Positions 1 through 6,680 of a stretch of DNA of 15,284 nucleotides are shown here, piece after piece; position 1 is the stretch's first letter; the number at the start of each line of letters is the position of its first letter. The stretch is from Desulfurococcales archaeon (GTDB lineage Archaea > Thermoproteota > Thermoprotei_A > Sulfolobales > Desulfurococcaceae): contig JALSQP010000049.1 of assembly GCA_026985375.1 (NCBI GenBank), forward strand, positions 1 through 15,284, written 5' to 3'. The notes under the pieces were generated by a model, which saw only the letters and a list, made by a program, of their open reading frames with translations, ran no database searches and was not told where the DNA came from. The position numbers were made by a program, and so were the translations under genes.

Positions 1-734
1 TGTTTATCATATGTAATTTTACTTATTTCTTCACATAACTCATCACACTTTGGTACATACAAGTTCATATCAAGCCGTCTTAAACTCTTTTCTCTTATAA
101 CATATGTTTTTATCGGTATCATGTTACCCTCGAGCAATTGTCGAGCATCATTTTCTCTTACGAGTGTGGCTGTTAATCCGATTTTTATAATATCCTTGTT
201 CATTACTCCTAGTTTTTGAAGAAAGTAAATCAACGATAAAAGCAAAACTCCTCTTTTACTCTCTACTAGATCCCTTAATTCATCGATAATTATGAAGCGC
301 AGATTTCTCAAATGCTTTCTAAGAGTTTCATTTAGAACTATATATGTGAATGTTTCAGGTGTCGTGATAAGTACATGGGGCGGTGTTCTTGTTATCTTTC
401 TTCTCATACTATATGGTGTATCCCCATGTCTAAGTTCGACATTTACACCGAAGCACTTACCTAGTCTCTTTAGTCTTAAGGTGATATCTCTATTCAGAGC
501 TCGTAGTGGTGTAATGTATATGGCTGATATTGGATTTCTTTTACTAACCATGATATCATATATGACAGGTATCATTGCCGCCTCAGTTTTTCCAGAACCT
601 GTTGGGGCAACTATTATGGTTGAAATTTTATTGTTATATATCATGTTGAAAGCTTTCTTCTGTAAAGACGTTAATTCATTATATCCGATAGCTTCTAAGC
701 ACTTGTTAATGTCTTGCATTTCGTTAGTTCCCAT
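1..734 (-). CDS. Lhr-type superfamily 2 DNA/RNA helicase, N-terminal part (runs off window)
   Basis: Partial gene; 244 codons are visible and the C-terminus lies beyond base 1. Translation shows helicase domain 1: a Q-motif-like LTSLQ near residue 25, Walker A APTGSGKT (43-50), YITPLRALNRDI (73-84), LRHGDTP (101-107) followed by TTPET (124-128), a Walker B region IIIDELRDLVESKRG (148-162) and motif III LTAT (187-190). The PLRALNRDI, RHGDTP and ESKRG blocks are typical of the Lhr family, archaeal and bacterial helicases linked to repair of stalled forks or to RNA processing. The usual DEIH/DEAH box reads DELR here. The ATG at 734 is the first start after an in-frame TAA, and a TATA box lies about 30 bases upstream, suggesting a leaderless or nearly leaderless message. 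Divergent from the HerA-like gene. Family call good; exact subfamily unknown without the C-terminus. Confidence 0.88.
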   Translation of the reverse strand, partial: MGTNEMQDINKCLEAIGYNELTSLQKKAFNMIYNNKISTIIVAPTGSGKTEAAMIPVIYDIMVSKRNPISAIYITPLRALNRDITLRLKRLGKCFGVNVELRHGDTPYSMRRKITRTPPHVLITTPETFTYIVLNETLRKHLRNLRFIIIDELRDLVESKRGVLLLSLIYFLQKLGVMNKDIIKIGLTATLVRENDARQLLEGNMIPIKTYVIREKSLRRLDMNLYVPKCDELCEEISKITYDK

Positions 735-758
735 TTCAACATCGATTATTTTATCCCC

Positions 759-768
759 TTATATATAG
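759..768. promoter_or_regulatory. TATA box in divergent helicase/HerA-like intergenic region
   Basis: TTATATATAG is centred about 30 bases upstream of the helicase ATG at 734, the right distance for a crenarchaeal TATA box with a very short leader. The core is almost symmetrical and could also serve the plus-strand gene starting at 800. A second AT-rich stretch (AAATATAATATT, about 776-787) lies nearer that gene but would place its transcription start inside the coding region. Confidence 0.5.
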
Positions 769-799
769 ACTTTGGAAATATAATATTGGGGAGCATCTT

Positions 800-2572
800 G
801 TGACCGGCTATAAAGTACCCGCAAAGATTATTTTGTTTATTTTGTCGAATATTTTGGCTATTCTGTTTTATTCTGAGGTAGCTGTAGACACATATAATGT
901 TAAGATCTCTAACATCGCTATTCTCATAATAGCTATGATATTACAGCTCGTCATGCTTTATTTAAGCAGCGGCTCATTGATAATTTCGGTATCATATGTT
1001 GTTCTTTCATTATATGCCACTATACCATCATCACTTTATTTCATTACTGGCTTATTACTACCTTTGCTCATAGCATTATTTCTAAACAAGGAATTATTTA
1101 GGAAAGATAGTCTACTTATTGCTATATACAATTTATCTAGAAAACCTGGTTCTAAAAGGTCTATAAGTCTAATACTACATTCATTAGCAAAATATTTTGC
1201 AAGTCTAACCCTTATGTTAACTGTTATATACTTCTTCATAGAATCAGTGACGATGCCCTTCACGATTCGTTCCATTTATGTCATATTCATCCCAATTTCA
1301 ATTGCAATAGGCTTTATATTGATAACCTTATGGGAGATCGAACCTTTAATTGCAAGCATGATAAGTGCATTTTCAATATATTCTCTAGGCATATCTCCTG
1401 GCGTGATCATTGGTCATATTACCGATTTGGCAGAAAAGGAAAAGATCGTAAAAGGCGTATACTTTGGAGATGTAGTTGCAACGCTGGAATACGGTTATCC
1501 ATCAAAACAGTATTTTAATACTGCCCTTCATGATAGTAAGATGCGGAAAACATGGTATTGGAGAGAAGCTAACGAGAATCTAATTATCGACATAGATAAT
1601 CTTCCTAATCAGCATTTTGTAATAGTTGGCGCATCTGGGATGGGAAAATCATTCCTAGCTAAGCATCTTGTCAGGCAAATGATCGAAAAGTATAATTATA
1701 AGGCTATTATTATTGACTTTCACAATGAATACAACGATCTAATTGATCTTGAAGATGTGATATATATTGATGCTAAAAACGTTTCTATAAACCCATTTAC
1801 ATTAACTCGACTAAGTCCACGGGAACAAGCGCATTATGTTTCACAATTGATTTCATCAATATTCAATCTTGGAAATATACAGCAAATAACATTGGAAAAT
1901 ATAATAATTAAAGCATATGAACATAAGGGAATATACGAGGATAAACCGGAGACCTGGCACAATAGACCACCTGCCTCTAGAGACATTATTAATACTGCAT
2001 TGGCACTATCAGAGGAATTCAATACTAAACATGTTCTACCGTATCTTAAAACTTTAGACAGTATATTATCACAAACATCAGAGTTAAACATAGAAAAAAT
2101 CATTCAGCATTCAGCGATCATCAACTTATCAGGGCTACCAAGCGAGTTTATGCGAATAATGTACGTGTATACATTATTACAAAATGTTCTCGACTACTTC
2201 TATGCTAACAGAGTTAATAAGAGAACGGTTATAGTTATTGATGAGGCTCATAGGATATTTTCAAGAAAATTCTCCCGAACAATAATATCAAGGTATCTTA
2301 TGGAATCGAGAAAATATGGTGTCTCCATCATTATAATTACACAGCAACCAACGGATTTGATCTCTCATATTTTTCAAAACACTGTGGTAAAGGTTTCATT
2401 CCGTATAAATGAGCCAAAAAATTTAGAATATATGTCTAAGATCATATGTGAGAATGAAGACCAAGCAAAAATCAAAGTGGTAAAGTACGCATTACGTAAT
2501 GTGAGCAAGGGAGAATGTGTTATAAAAATAGAAACAATGAATAAGTTATACCTTGTTCAGATAAGAAACTAA
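800..2572 (+). CDS. Membrane-anchored HerA/VirB4-type ATPase (CedB-like candidate)
   Basis: 590 residues with two parts. The first ~205 residues contain six or seven hydrophobic segments (about 9-29, 36-56, 58-77, 79-96, 128-149, 157-177, 181-204), a polytopic membrane domain. From ~265 a RecA-fold ATPase follows: Walker A GASGMGKS (277-284), then IIIDFHNEYNDL as in HerA/VirB4 proteins, Walker B VIVIDEAHR (D481, E482) and a sensor strand ITQQP (513-517). Enzymes of this class are ring-shaped DNA or protein pumps. No NurA nuclease is adjacent, unlike the soluble repair HerA, so a transport role is more likely. The architecture resembles CedB, the motor of the crenarchaeal DNA-import system, but no CedA-like genes are in the window and that link is inference. 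GTG start at 800 with GGGGAG six bases before it. Confidence 0.8.
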   Translation: MTGYKVPAKIILFILSNILAILFYSEVAVDTYNVKISNIAILIIAMILQLVMLYLSSGSLIISVSYVVLSLYATIPSSLYFITGLLLPLLIALFLNKELFRKDSLLIAIYNLSRKPGSKRSISLILHSLAKYFASLTLMLTVIYFFIESVTMPFTIRSIYVIFIPISIAIGFILITLWEIEPLIASMISAFSIYSLGISPGVIIGHITDLAEKEKIVKGVYFGDVVATLEYGYPSKQYFNTALHDSKMRKTWYWREANENLIIDIDNLPNQHFVIVGASGMGKSFLAKHLVRQMIEKYNYKAIIIDFHNEYNDLIDLEDVIYIDAKNVSINPFTLTRLSPREQAHYVSQLISSIFNLGNIQQITLENIIIKAYEHKGIYEDKPETWHNRPPASRDIINTALALSEEFNTKHVLPYLKTLDSILSQTSELNIEKIIQHSAIINLSGLPSEFMRIMYVYTLLQNVLDYFYANRVNKRTVIVIDEAHRIFSRKFSRTIISRYLMESRKYGVSIIIITQQPTDLISHIFQNTVVKVSFRINEPKNLEYMSKIICENEDQAKIKVVKYALRNVSKGECVIKIETMNKLYLVQIRN

Positions 2573-2614
2573 GTTAACATTTTTAATTATCTATCGAAAT
2601 ACTAAAGTAATACC

Positions 2615-2908
2615 ATGGAATTATCGAAAATATTATCAGGGTGTTATCATATGCTCACTGAAGAATTTGATCAAGACATTACTACCGAGGAATTCTTCGG
2701 TACTGAGACAAAATCGGTTCCAATAGCTTTGCTATCGGAATTTATCAATAAAACAAGATTATGGATAACCGCTCTTTCCGGAAATATCTCAGAGAAAGAA
2801 TTCCTTGAAATTTATCATAGGCTCGAGGAGAAGAGAAAGAAAATACGTGAACAACGCAAAGAGATTAAAAAGAGCAAGAAATCTAAATCCGGAAAGTCAA
2901 AAAGTTAA
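2615..2908 (+). CDS. Small hypothetical protein with lysine-rich tail
   Basis: 97 residues, not recognised. The first ~55 residues are mixed and mildly acidic (MLTEEFDQDITTEEFFG), followed by a predicted helical stretch and, from ~72, a highly basic tail dominated by lysine, serine and arginine (for example KKSKKSKSGKSKS) that could bind nucleic acid or be disordered. No membrane segment, signal peptide or cysteine cluster. The ATG at 2615 has no convincing Shine-Dalgarno, but an AT-rich TATA-like stretch (about 2580-2590) sits ~28 bases upstream, consistent with leaderless transcription. It lies 42 bases after the HerA-like gene on the same strand and ends nine bases before the convergent gene at 2918. 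Neighbourhood gives no clear function. Confidence 0.6.
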   Translation: MELSKILSGCYHMLTEEFDQDITTEEFFGTETKSVPIALLSEFINKTRLWITALSGNISEKEFLEIYHRLEEKRKKIREQRKEIKKSKKSKSGKSKS

Positions 2909-2917
2909 CATTGCATA

Positions 2918-3298
2918 TTAGAATATCTGCCTCTCTACTTCTATTTCGCTGAACCCTATCTCCTCTAAGCATTTTTTCAATAAGCCAAGGTCGAATCTGC
3001 GATCAAATATTATTTCTGCATTCTTACCATTGTTTTTCTCAAGCTTAATTTTATGGACAACAACCCTACCAAGAATAGCATCACGAGAATCCTTGGGTAT
3101 GAACAAATATTCCTCGAACTTTTTCCTGGCCATATTATAGAATTCATCGAAGTTAGCAATGATCCTCATAGCTTCAGATAGATCTCTTGTTTCTCCATGA
3201 TGAGATAGAATACACTCCAGTAACTCCATAGTCTCCTTATCGGATAGTTTAACATGAGGACTTCGGGCTAGATCAATTATAATCTTTATTCGACTCAC
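2918..3298 (-). CDS. Conserved-looking hypothetical protein
   Basis: 126 residues, not recognised. The N-terminal ~65 residues look all-helical (IKIIIDLARSPHVKLS, then two or three amphipathic helices), followed by a strand-rich part (ILGRVVVHKIKLE, NAEIIFDRRFDLG) and a final helix-strand (LLKKCLEEIGFSEIEVE). No metal site, P-loop or membrane segment. The GTG start at 3298 is preceded by GGTGAT six bases upstream, a good ribosome site, and by a TATA-like AAAATATATG (3345-3336) about 42 bases upstream. It is divergent from PCNA with only 65 bases between starts, so the two promoters overlap and the genes may be coordinated. A replication or repair accessory role would be guesswork from position alone. 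Confidence 0.65.
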   Translation of the reverse strand: MSRIKIIIDLARSPHVKLSDKETMELLECILSHHGETRDLSEAMRIIANFDEFYNMARKKFEEYLFIPKDSRDAILGRVVVHKIKLEKNNGKNAEIIFDRRFDLGLLKKCLEEIGFSEIEVERQIF

Positions 3299-3310
3299 GA
3301 GATTATCACC

Positions 3311-3345
3311 AAATATAATTACATATTCCTACACACATATATTTT
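3311..3345. promoter_or_regulatory. Overlapping divergent TATA boxes, PCNA and gene at 2918
   Basis: On the plus strand AAATATAATT (3311-3320) is about 26 bases before a predicted transcription start near 3342, just ahead of the PCNA ribosome site. On the minus strand AAAATATATG (3345-3336) would start transcription near 3314, sixteen bases before the GTG at 3298. Each TATA box lies close to the other gene's start site, so the two polymerases should compete. Confidence 0.5.
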
Positions 3346-3349
3346 AGAA

Positions 3350-3358
3350 GGAGGTGAT
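3350..3358 (+). promoter_or_regulatory. Strong Shine-Dalgarno that decides the PCNA start
   Basis: GGAGGTGAT is a nine-base match to the archaeal 16S rRNA tail. It is followed five bases later by CTG at 3364, in frame with PCNA. The ATG hidden at 3357-3359 is in another frame and stops after 12 codons, and the in-frame GTG at 3355 is followed at once by TGA. Confidence 0.75.
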
Positions 3359-3363
3359 GAGTA

Positions 3364-4122
3364 CTGTTCAGAGCGGTTTATCCAACAGCAAGTAAGTTCA
3401 AGTACATTGCTCAGACACTGGCAAAAATTACAGATGAGATCCCATTTTACGCTACCCCGGACTCGCTAGAAGCGAGAATACTTAGCCCAGATAAGACTAC
3501 ATTAGCTATACTCAAGATACCATCAATAGCGTTTGAAGAGTATGAGTGTGGCGAAGAAAAATTCTTTGTCATTGGTGCTGATGAGTTCAATAAGATCATG
3601 CGTAGAGGAACAAGAAATGATGCTGCTATCTTCGAGCTATTAGAAGATAAGAACATATTCAGGGTAGTATTCCGAAACAAAAAGACTGGTGTTGAAAGAA
3701 CATTTGAGATCGAGACTAAGCCTAGAGCACAAGAAAAAGTCCCCGAACCAGAGCTAGAGCTAGGAGTAACTCTCAGAATGCTAACCGATGATTACAAAAA
3801 TATAATCAGGGACCTAAAGATCGTTGGGGAGGATGCTACATTCACCTACAAAGACGGAAAACTATTGATACACTCCATGACACAACAGAAAGAATATCGT
3901 GGAGAATTCGAACAAGACAATCCATTACTCTATATATCAGCAACCATTGATTCGGCTCGTGCAAAGTATAGTGTTGGTCTACTCGAGTCTACACTAAAAC
4001 CAACACAAGCATCAAAAACCGTAACGATATCGTTCGATACAGACAAACCTATAAAGATTGTATTCGAGCTACCAGAAGGTGGAAACATAGTTTATTGGAT
4101 TGTCCCAAGAATAGAGGCCTAA
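3364..4122 (+). CDS. pcn: DNA polymerase sliding clamp (PCNA), CTG start
   Basis: 252 residues if read from the CTG at 3364, the usual length for PCNA. The N-terminus FRAVYPTASKFKYIAQTL, the strand ATPDSLEARILSPDKT and the C-terminus IVYWIVPRIEA are typical of archaeal clamps. The protein forms a ring around DNA that tethers polymerases, Fen1, ligase and other PIP-box partners during replication and repair. No ATG, GTG or TTG is available in frame before the conserved FRAVYP; the first in-frame ATG (3598) would remove 78 residues including most of domain 1. CTG sits five bases after GGAGGTGAT, so initiation there is the simplest reading; a sequence error is the alternative. Many crenarchaea have several PCNA paralogues; only this one is in the window. 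Its stop codon abuts that of the convergent gene at 4123. Confidence 0.93.
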   Translation: MFRAVYPTASKFKYIAQTLAKITDEIPFYATPDSLEARILSPDKTTLAILKIPSIAFEEYECGEEKFFVIGADEFNKIMRRGTRNDAAIFELLEDKNIFRVVFRNKKTGVERTFEIETKPRAQEKVPEPELELGVTLRMLTDDYKNIIRDLKIVGEDATFTYKDGKLLIHSMTQQKEYRGEFEQDNPLLYISATIDSARAKYSVGLLESTLKPTQASKTVTISFDTDKPIKIVFELPEGGNIVYWIVPRIEA

Positions 4123-4359
4123 TCACCCGGTCTCGAGTTTAGATAACAAATCCATCAAGACCTTTTGCGCCTCGCTTCTTCTTATCTTCTTAGGCTTCCT
4201 GATCGATAAGTCAAACTTCCATACAGGATTAGGGCAAATATCCCTACGTGGGCACGCGAAGCAACAGTTAGGGCACACCATTAGTTCCTCGTCCATCGTA
4301 CACGTTCTCGTTGGCCTATGAAGGCCGCAGATACTGCATTGTTCCCAATAAATAGTCAT
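4123..4359 (-). CDS. Small cysteine-rich (probable zinc-binding) protein abutting PCNA
   Basis: 78 residues, with nine cysteines in the first ~42. The arrangement is CSICGLHRPTRTC (8-20), then CPNCCFACPRRDIC (29-42), enough ligands for one or two zinc sites. Unlike a classic zinc ribbon, the second cluster is dense (CxxCCxxCxxxxC). The C-terminal third is basic (SIRKPKKIRRSEAQ) and ends in an amphipathic helix. Such proteins often contact nucleic acid or a protein partner; the function here is unknown. The ATG at 4359 is preceded by GGGGAT at a suitable distance and by an AT-rich promoter element at 4373-4386. Its TGA begins at the base next to the PCNA TAA, with no spacer, so the two mRNAs must overlap at their 3' ends. 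Confidence 0.75.
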   Translation of the reverse strand: MTIYWEQCSICGLHRPTRTCTMDEELMVCPNCCFACPRRDICPNPVWKFDLSIRKPKKIRRSEAQKVLMDLLSKLETG

Positions 4360-4372
4360 TTCATAATCCCCG

Positions 4373-4386
4373 TATAATTATAATAT
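4373..4386. promoter_or_regulatory. TATA element between zinc-protein gene and GC-rich RNA
   Basis: TATAATTATAATAT is centred about 27-30 bases before the start of the GC-rich element near 4409, as expected for a plus-strand archaeal promoter. Read on the other strand it sits about 20 bases before the ATG at 4359 and could also serve that gene. Confidence 0.5.
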
Positions 4387-4408
4387 GCTGAACAAGAATA
4401 ATTACCTA

Positions 4409-4497
4409 ATGCCGTACCGATGAGGCGCAGGATCCGCGGCGGGGCACAACATATGGCTGCCCCGCATGGGTAGACTGCGCCGAGGGATGCAGGCCTT
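4409..4497 (+). ncRNA. Candidate structured non-coding RNA with kink-turn
   Basis: A sharp GC-rich island in AT-rich DNA, with no ORF across it. It folds into a long hairpin. 4424-4430 (GGCGCAG) pairs perfectly with 4475-4481, 4432-4435 can pair with 4468-4471, and 4439-4446 (GCGGGGCA) pairs perfectly with 4458-4465 around an 11-base loop. At the base is a consensus kink-turn: CC (4417-4418), bulge GAT (4419-4421), GA (4422-4423), the 7-bp helix, then GA (4482-4483) and GG (4484-4485). This closely matches the 15.5K/L7Ae site of U4 snRNA. It is not a tRNA (no T-arm) and lacks a full set of C/D boxes. An H/ACA RNA would have its kink-turn above the pocket and an ACA tail, neither seen. A TATA box stands ~27 bases upstream. 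Ends are approximate. Confidence 0.62.
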
Positions 4498-4499
4498 GT

Positions 4500-5273
4500 T
4501 TATACTACGTTTATATTGTTCATGGCAAGTAATCGCTTAAACCTTAATGCATCATTATACATATAGATATTATTGAATAATACATATATCTCATTTGTTT
4601 GAAATGTTTTTATTTTCTCTAACAGGTTATAGAGATCTTCATCCGTATACTTATACCGATAGTTGGTTTCTCTTGGTCCTCTACCATGTAGCCTGATATA
4701 AATTATATTATCATACCAAACCGGCTCACGTCTTAATATGTCAACTATATGGATTACCTCATGTCTCGCCAGAATTCTTCTCAATTCATCATCGTGTTTT
4801 GTCCATTCCCCACGAGGTTCCCAACCTAACAATACATGGTCAACTATACTTTTCGCAGCATCGAAAAAGCGCTCCACTTGTGTAAGCATCTCCTGATTAA
4901 AGGGCATAGATGGAGGTGTTTGTAATACTATTATTTTAGATCCGAGCACCTTCGCGATCCTCACACATTTCTCCAGTGCGTCAAGATTCTCTTTCGTAGG
5001 TTTTAAGAAGCCATATCTATCAATATCACCAGGGGGTTTTTGCTTCAGTTTCTTCCATGTAGGCGAACGTTTAGGATGGGTTATCACCTGCCATGCTTTC
5101 ATGGTAAACTCGAAATCAGGAGGTGTTCCTTCCCTGATCTTTTCAGCCCAGCCAATAGATGGCAGATTGTAGAACGTGTTTTGGAGCTCTACTAATTTAA
5201 AGTCATTATAGTATTTCTCTCTAGCTTTGGGAAAACCACAACATCCAACTTTAACTACCGAATTATTCTTCAA
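4500..5273 (-). CDS. DUF72 (YecE-like) TIM-barrel protein
   Basis: 257 residues. The blocks VGCCGFP (9-15), VELQNTFYNLP (28-38), FEFTMKAWQVITH (54-66) and the late IIYIRLHGRGP followed by a tyrosine-rich YRYKYTDEDL are hallmarks of the DUF72/YecE family, a TIM-barrel fold found across bacteria and archaea with no established reaction. Length is normal for the family and all blocks are present, so it should be intact. The start is a TTG at 5273, fixed by the family's conserved N-terminus and by GAGGGAG about nine bases upstream, inside the end of the preceding gene. Only six bases separate it from the AbrB-ACT gene, so the two are surely cotranscribed. It converges with the GC-rich RNA candidate, whose 3' end is only a few bases away. 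Confidence 0.88.
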   Translation of the reverse strand: MKNNSVVKVGCCGFPKAREKYYNDFKLVELQNTFYNLPSIGWAEKIREGTPPDFEFTMKAWQVITHPKRSPTWKKLKQKPPGDIDRYGFLKPTKENLDALEKCVRIAKVLGSKIIVLQTPPSMPFNQEMLTQVERFFDAAKSIVDHVLLGWEPRGEWTKHDDELRRILARHEVIHIVDILRREPVWYDNIIYIRLHGRGPRETNYRYKYTDEDLYNLLEKIKTFQTNEIYVLFNNIYMYNDALRFKRLLAMNNINVV

Positions 5274-5279
5274 TACTTG

Positions 5280-5705
5280 TTACTCCCTCTTTAATTCGAG
5301 GGCTTTTACACTTCTGATAGGCTCCAACTTCATTAATATTCGCTCTATTTCCTCAGGAGTGCTTATCAATGCTTTTGATAAGTCCACAACCATATAGCAT
5401 TCACCGATCTCGCCACGACGTATAACCAGGCATCTTGTAGCAATAATATCGATCCCGTGGTCGGCGAGCTCCTTGGCAATTTCAGCTAAAACGCCTGGCC
5501 TGTCCTCGATCTCGATAGTCATCTCCACTAGCCTAGCCCGCTCTGGAACCGGAGATAATACTATCTCTTTCTTTTCTCGATCCGCTATAAGAAGGATGTT
5601 CATACCCTCATGAATATCCAGGGCCTCCCTGATCGTCAATGGAATTGTTATTCTACCTTTGGAATCAACCCTTACTAGCTCTTTTATTTTAACCAATCTC
5701 TTCAC
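5280..5705 (-). CDS. AbrB/SpoVT-fold DNA-binding protein fused to an ACT domain
   Basis: 141 residues with two domains. Residues ~8-52 are an AbrB/SpoVT swapped-hairpin domain (VRVDSKGRITIPLTIREAL, then GMNILLIAD), a dimeric DNA-binding fold. Residues ~60-139 are an ACT domain (IEIEDRPGVLAEIAKELADHGIDI), which usually binds amino acids or other small ligands. The combination suggests a ligand-responsive transcription regulator; the ligand is unknown. First gene of a two-gene operon with DUF72. Two starts are possible. The GTG at 5705 gives 141 residues. A TTG at 5696 lies five bases after GAGGTGA, the same geometry as PCNA, and gives 138. Direct repeats in the upstream gap could be its own operator. 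Confidence 0.85.
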   Translation of the reverse strand: MKRLVKIKELVRVDSKGRITIPLTIREALDIHEGMNILLIADREKKEIVLSPVPERARLVEMTIEIEDRPGVLAEIAKELADHGIDIIATRCLVIRRGEIGECYMVVDLSKALISTPEEIERILMKLEPIRSVKALELKRE

Positions 5706-5720
5706 CTCGGCCAGTCACGT

Positions 5721-5744
5721 AGAATAATTATTTTTGAGAATAAT
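5721..5744. promoter_or_regulatory. Direct repeat / possible operator upstream of AbrB-ACT gene
   Basis: AGAATAAT occurs twice (5721-5728 and 5737-5744), and AATAATTATT (5723-5732) is a palindrome. The block lies 16-39 bases upstream of the GTG at 5705, where a TATA box and an autoregulatory site would be expected. AT-rich sequence makes such repeats easy to find by chance. Confidence 0.25.
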
Positions 5745-5782
5745 ATTGATTATCCCACAAAAATCCCATCTACTTAGATGCG

Positions 5783-6613
5783 CTATAACGGATATTCTAT
5801 GTATGACATAACCTGTATGTCGAAGCGTCTCAGAAGCCTACTCTTCCAAGCATCACCAAGCGCTAACAGAACAACAATCTTGCTTATTTTTGCCCTAGAA
5901 CGTGTAACCATGTCAAGGACTGCGCTCAGAGTTTTACCAGTATATACTACATCGGCGAGTACTAGGACGTTGTCTCTTCTACTTAGCAAGTCACGATCAA
6001 TATATAACGATTCAGTTTCTCTTGGAGTACGGACAACTATTGCGCTATAGTATTGAAAGCCCGGATAAGGCCTCCGTTTAACTAATACTATTGGGCAATT
6101 TAGCTCTAATCCCAGCATTGTTGCTAGCGGTAACACAGAGAATGATGTTGCAACTATTTTATCGATCTTATTACCTGCAAGCTCTATCATTAAAAGTATT
6201 GTCAGTAGACGTATAATGTAGGGGTCTTTGAGCACTCTTGACAAATCTATAATACTGCTTTTTTCGCGTTCAACAAGTTCATGTAGTAATGAGTTTATAT
6301 CGACTGAAAGCGATAGCGAAGCAAGTATTTTTAGTGCTTGTTCAAAACTCGGTATAATACTTCCTCTAACATATCTACATAGGACTGATTCGGGTATGCC
6401 TGTTAGTTCCGATAAAACCCTATATGAGAAGTTCGGCTTCAATAATCTCAGCATTTCATTGGCCATAAGCCTTGCCTTCACTCTATTATATTTAGGCTTA
6501 CTGTATATCATTGCTAATTTTCTACTGATAGTCTCGACATCATCCTCCGATGGTTTTCTAATAACTAATTTCTTCTTCAGCGTCATATAAAACCACCATT
6601 TCATTTTTGACAT
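5783..6613 (-). CDS. HTH-phosphoribosyltransferase fusion, PyrE-like/GfcR-type regulator
   Basis: 276 residues from the ATG at 6613. An N-terminal Xre-like helix-turn-helix (about 63-97, YRVLSELTGIPESVLCRYVRG) precedes a phosphoribosyltransferase fold. The PRPP-binding motif is VLVLADVVYTGKT (216-228). The usual pair of acidic residues is reduced to one (LAD instead of DD), hinting that it senses PRPP or a nucleotide rather than catalysing. This layout matches archaeal PyrE-like regulators such as haloarchaeal GfcR; applying that role here is inference. Start is uncertain. ATG 6613 would be nearly leaderless behind TTAAAAG, whereas ATG 6586 (267 residues) has GGTGG seven bases upstream. It is transcribed towards the AbrB-ACT gene with 77 bases between them, so may be separate or loosely linked. 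Confidence 0.8.
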   Translation of the reverse strand: MSKMKWWFYMTLKKKLVIRKPSEDDVETISRKLAMIYSKPKYNRVKARLMANEMLRLLKPNFSYRVLSELTGIPESVLCRYVRGSIIPSFEQALKILASLSLSVDINSLLHELVEREKSSIIDLSRVLKDPYIIRLLTILLMIELAGNKIDKIVATSFSVLPLATMLGLELNCPIVLVKRRPYPGFQYYSAIVVRTPRETESLYIDRDLLSRRDNVLVLADVVYTGKTLSAVLDMVTRSRAKISKIVVLLALGDAWKSRLLRRFDIQVMSYIEYPL

Positions 6614-6633
6614 AAGCGTATCAACAATATAGA

Positions 6634-6640
6634 CTTTTAA
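6634..6640 (-). promoter_or_regulatory. TATA box of HTH-phosphoribosyltransferase gene
   Basis: TTAAAAG read on the minus strand, about 24 bases before the ATG at 6613, is placed for a leaderless or nearly leaderless transcript. Confidence 0.45.
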
Positions 6641-6661
6641 ACAGATATTATAAGATTACTC

Positions 6662-6671
6662 ATATATAAAG
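6662..6671 (+). promoter_or_regulatory. TATA box before small gene and XPB
   Basis: ATATATAAAG lies upstream of the plus-strand unit holding the C/D-like element, the small cysteine gene and XPB. The predicted transcription start near 6690 falls inside the C/D-like element. A second TATA-like GTATAAAC follows at 6671-6678. Confidence 0.45.
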
Positions 6672-6680
6672 TATAAACTC

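Noticed and set aside
292..768. 158-codon ORF on the plus strand
   Set aside because: It is antisense to a clear Lhr-type helicase frame with all motifs; its product has no recognisable features.
3354..3360. GTGATGA as a C/D box C
   Set aside because: It is part of the PCNA Shine-Dalgarno, and no box D follows at guide distance.
3598..4122. PCNA beginning at the internal ATG
   Set aside because: It would lose the conserved first 78 residues, which are present in frame back to the CTG behind a strong ribosome site.
4409..4497. tRNA or H/ACA RNA
   Set aside because: No T-arm or anticodon arm geometry on either strand; the kink-turn is below the internal loops and no ACA tail is seen.
5778..6590. 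Plus-strand ORFs of 90 and 120 codons
   Set aside because: They mirror the HTH-phosphoribosyltransferase gene on the minus strand and show no coding features of their own.
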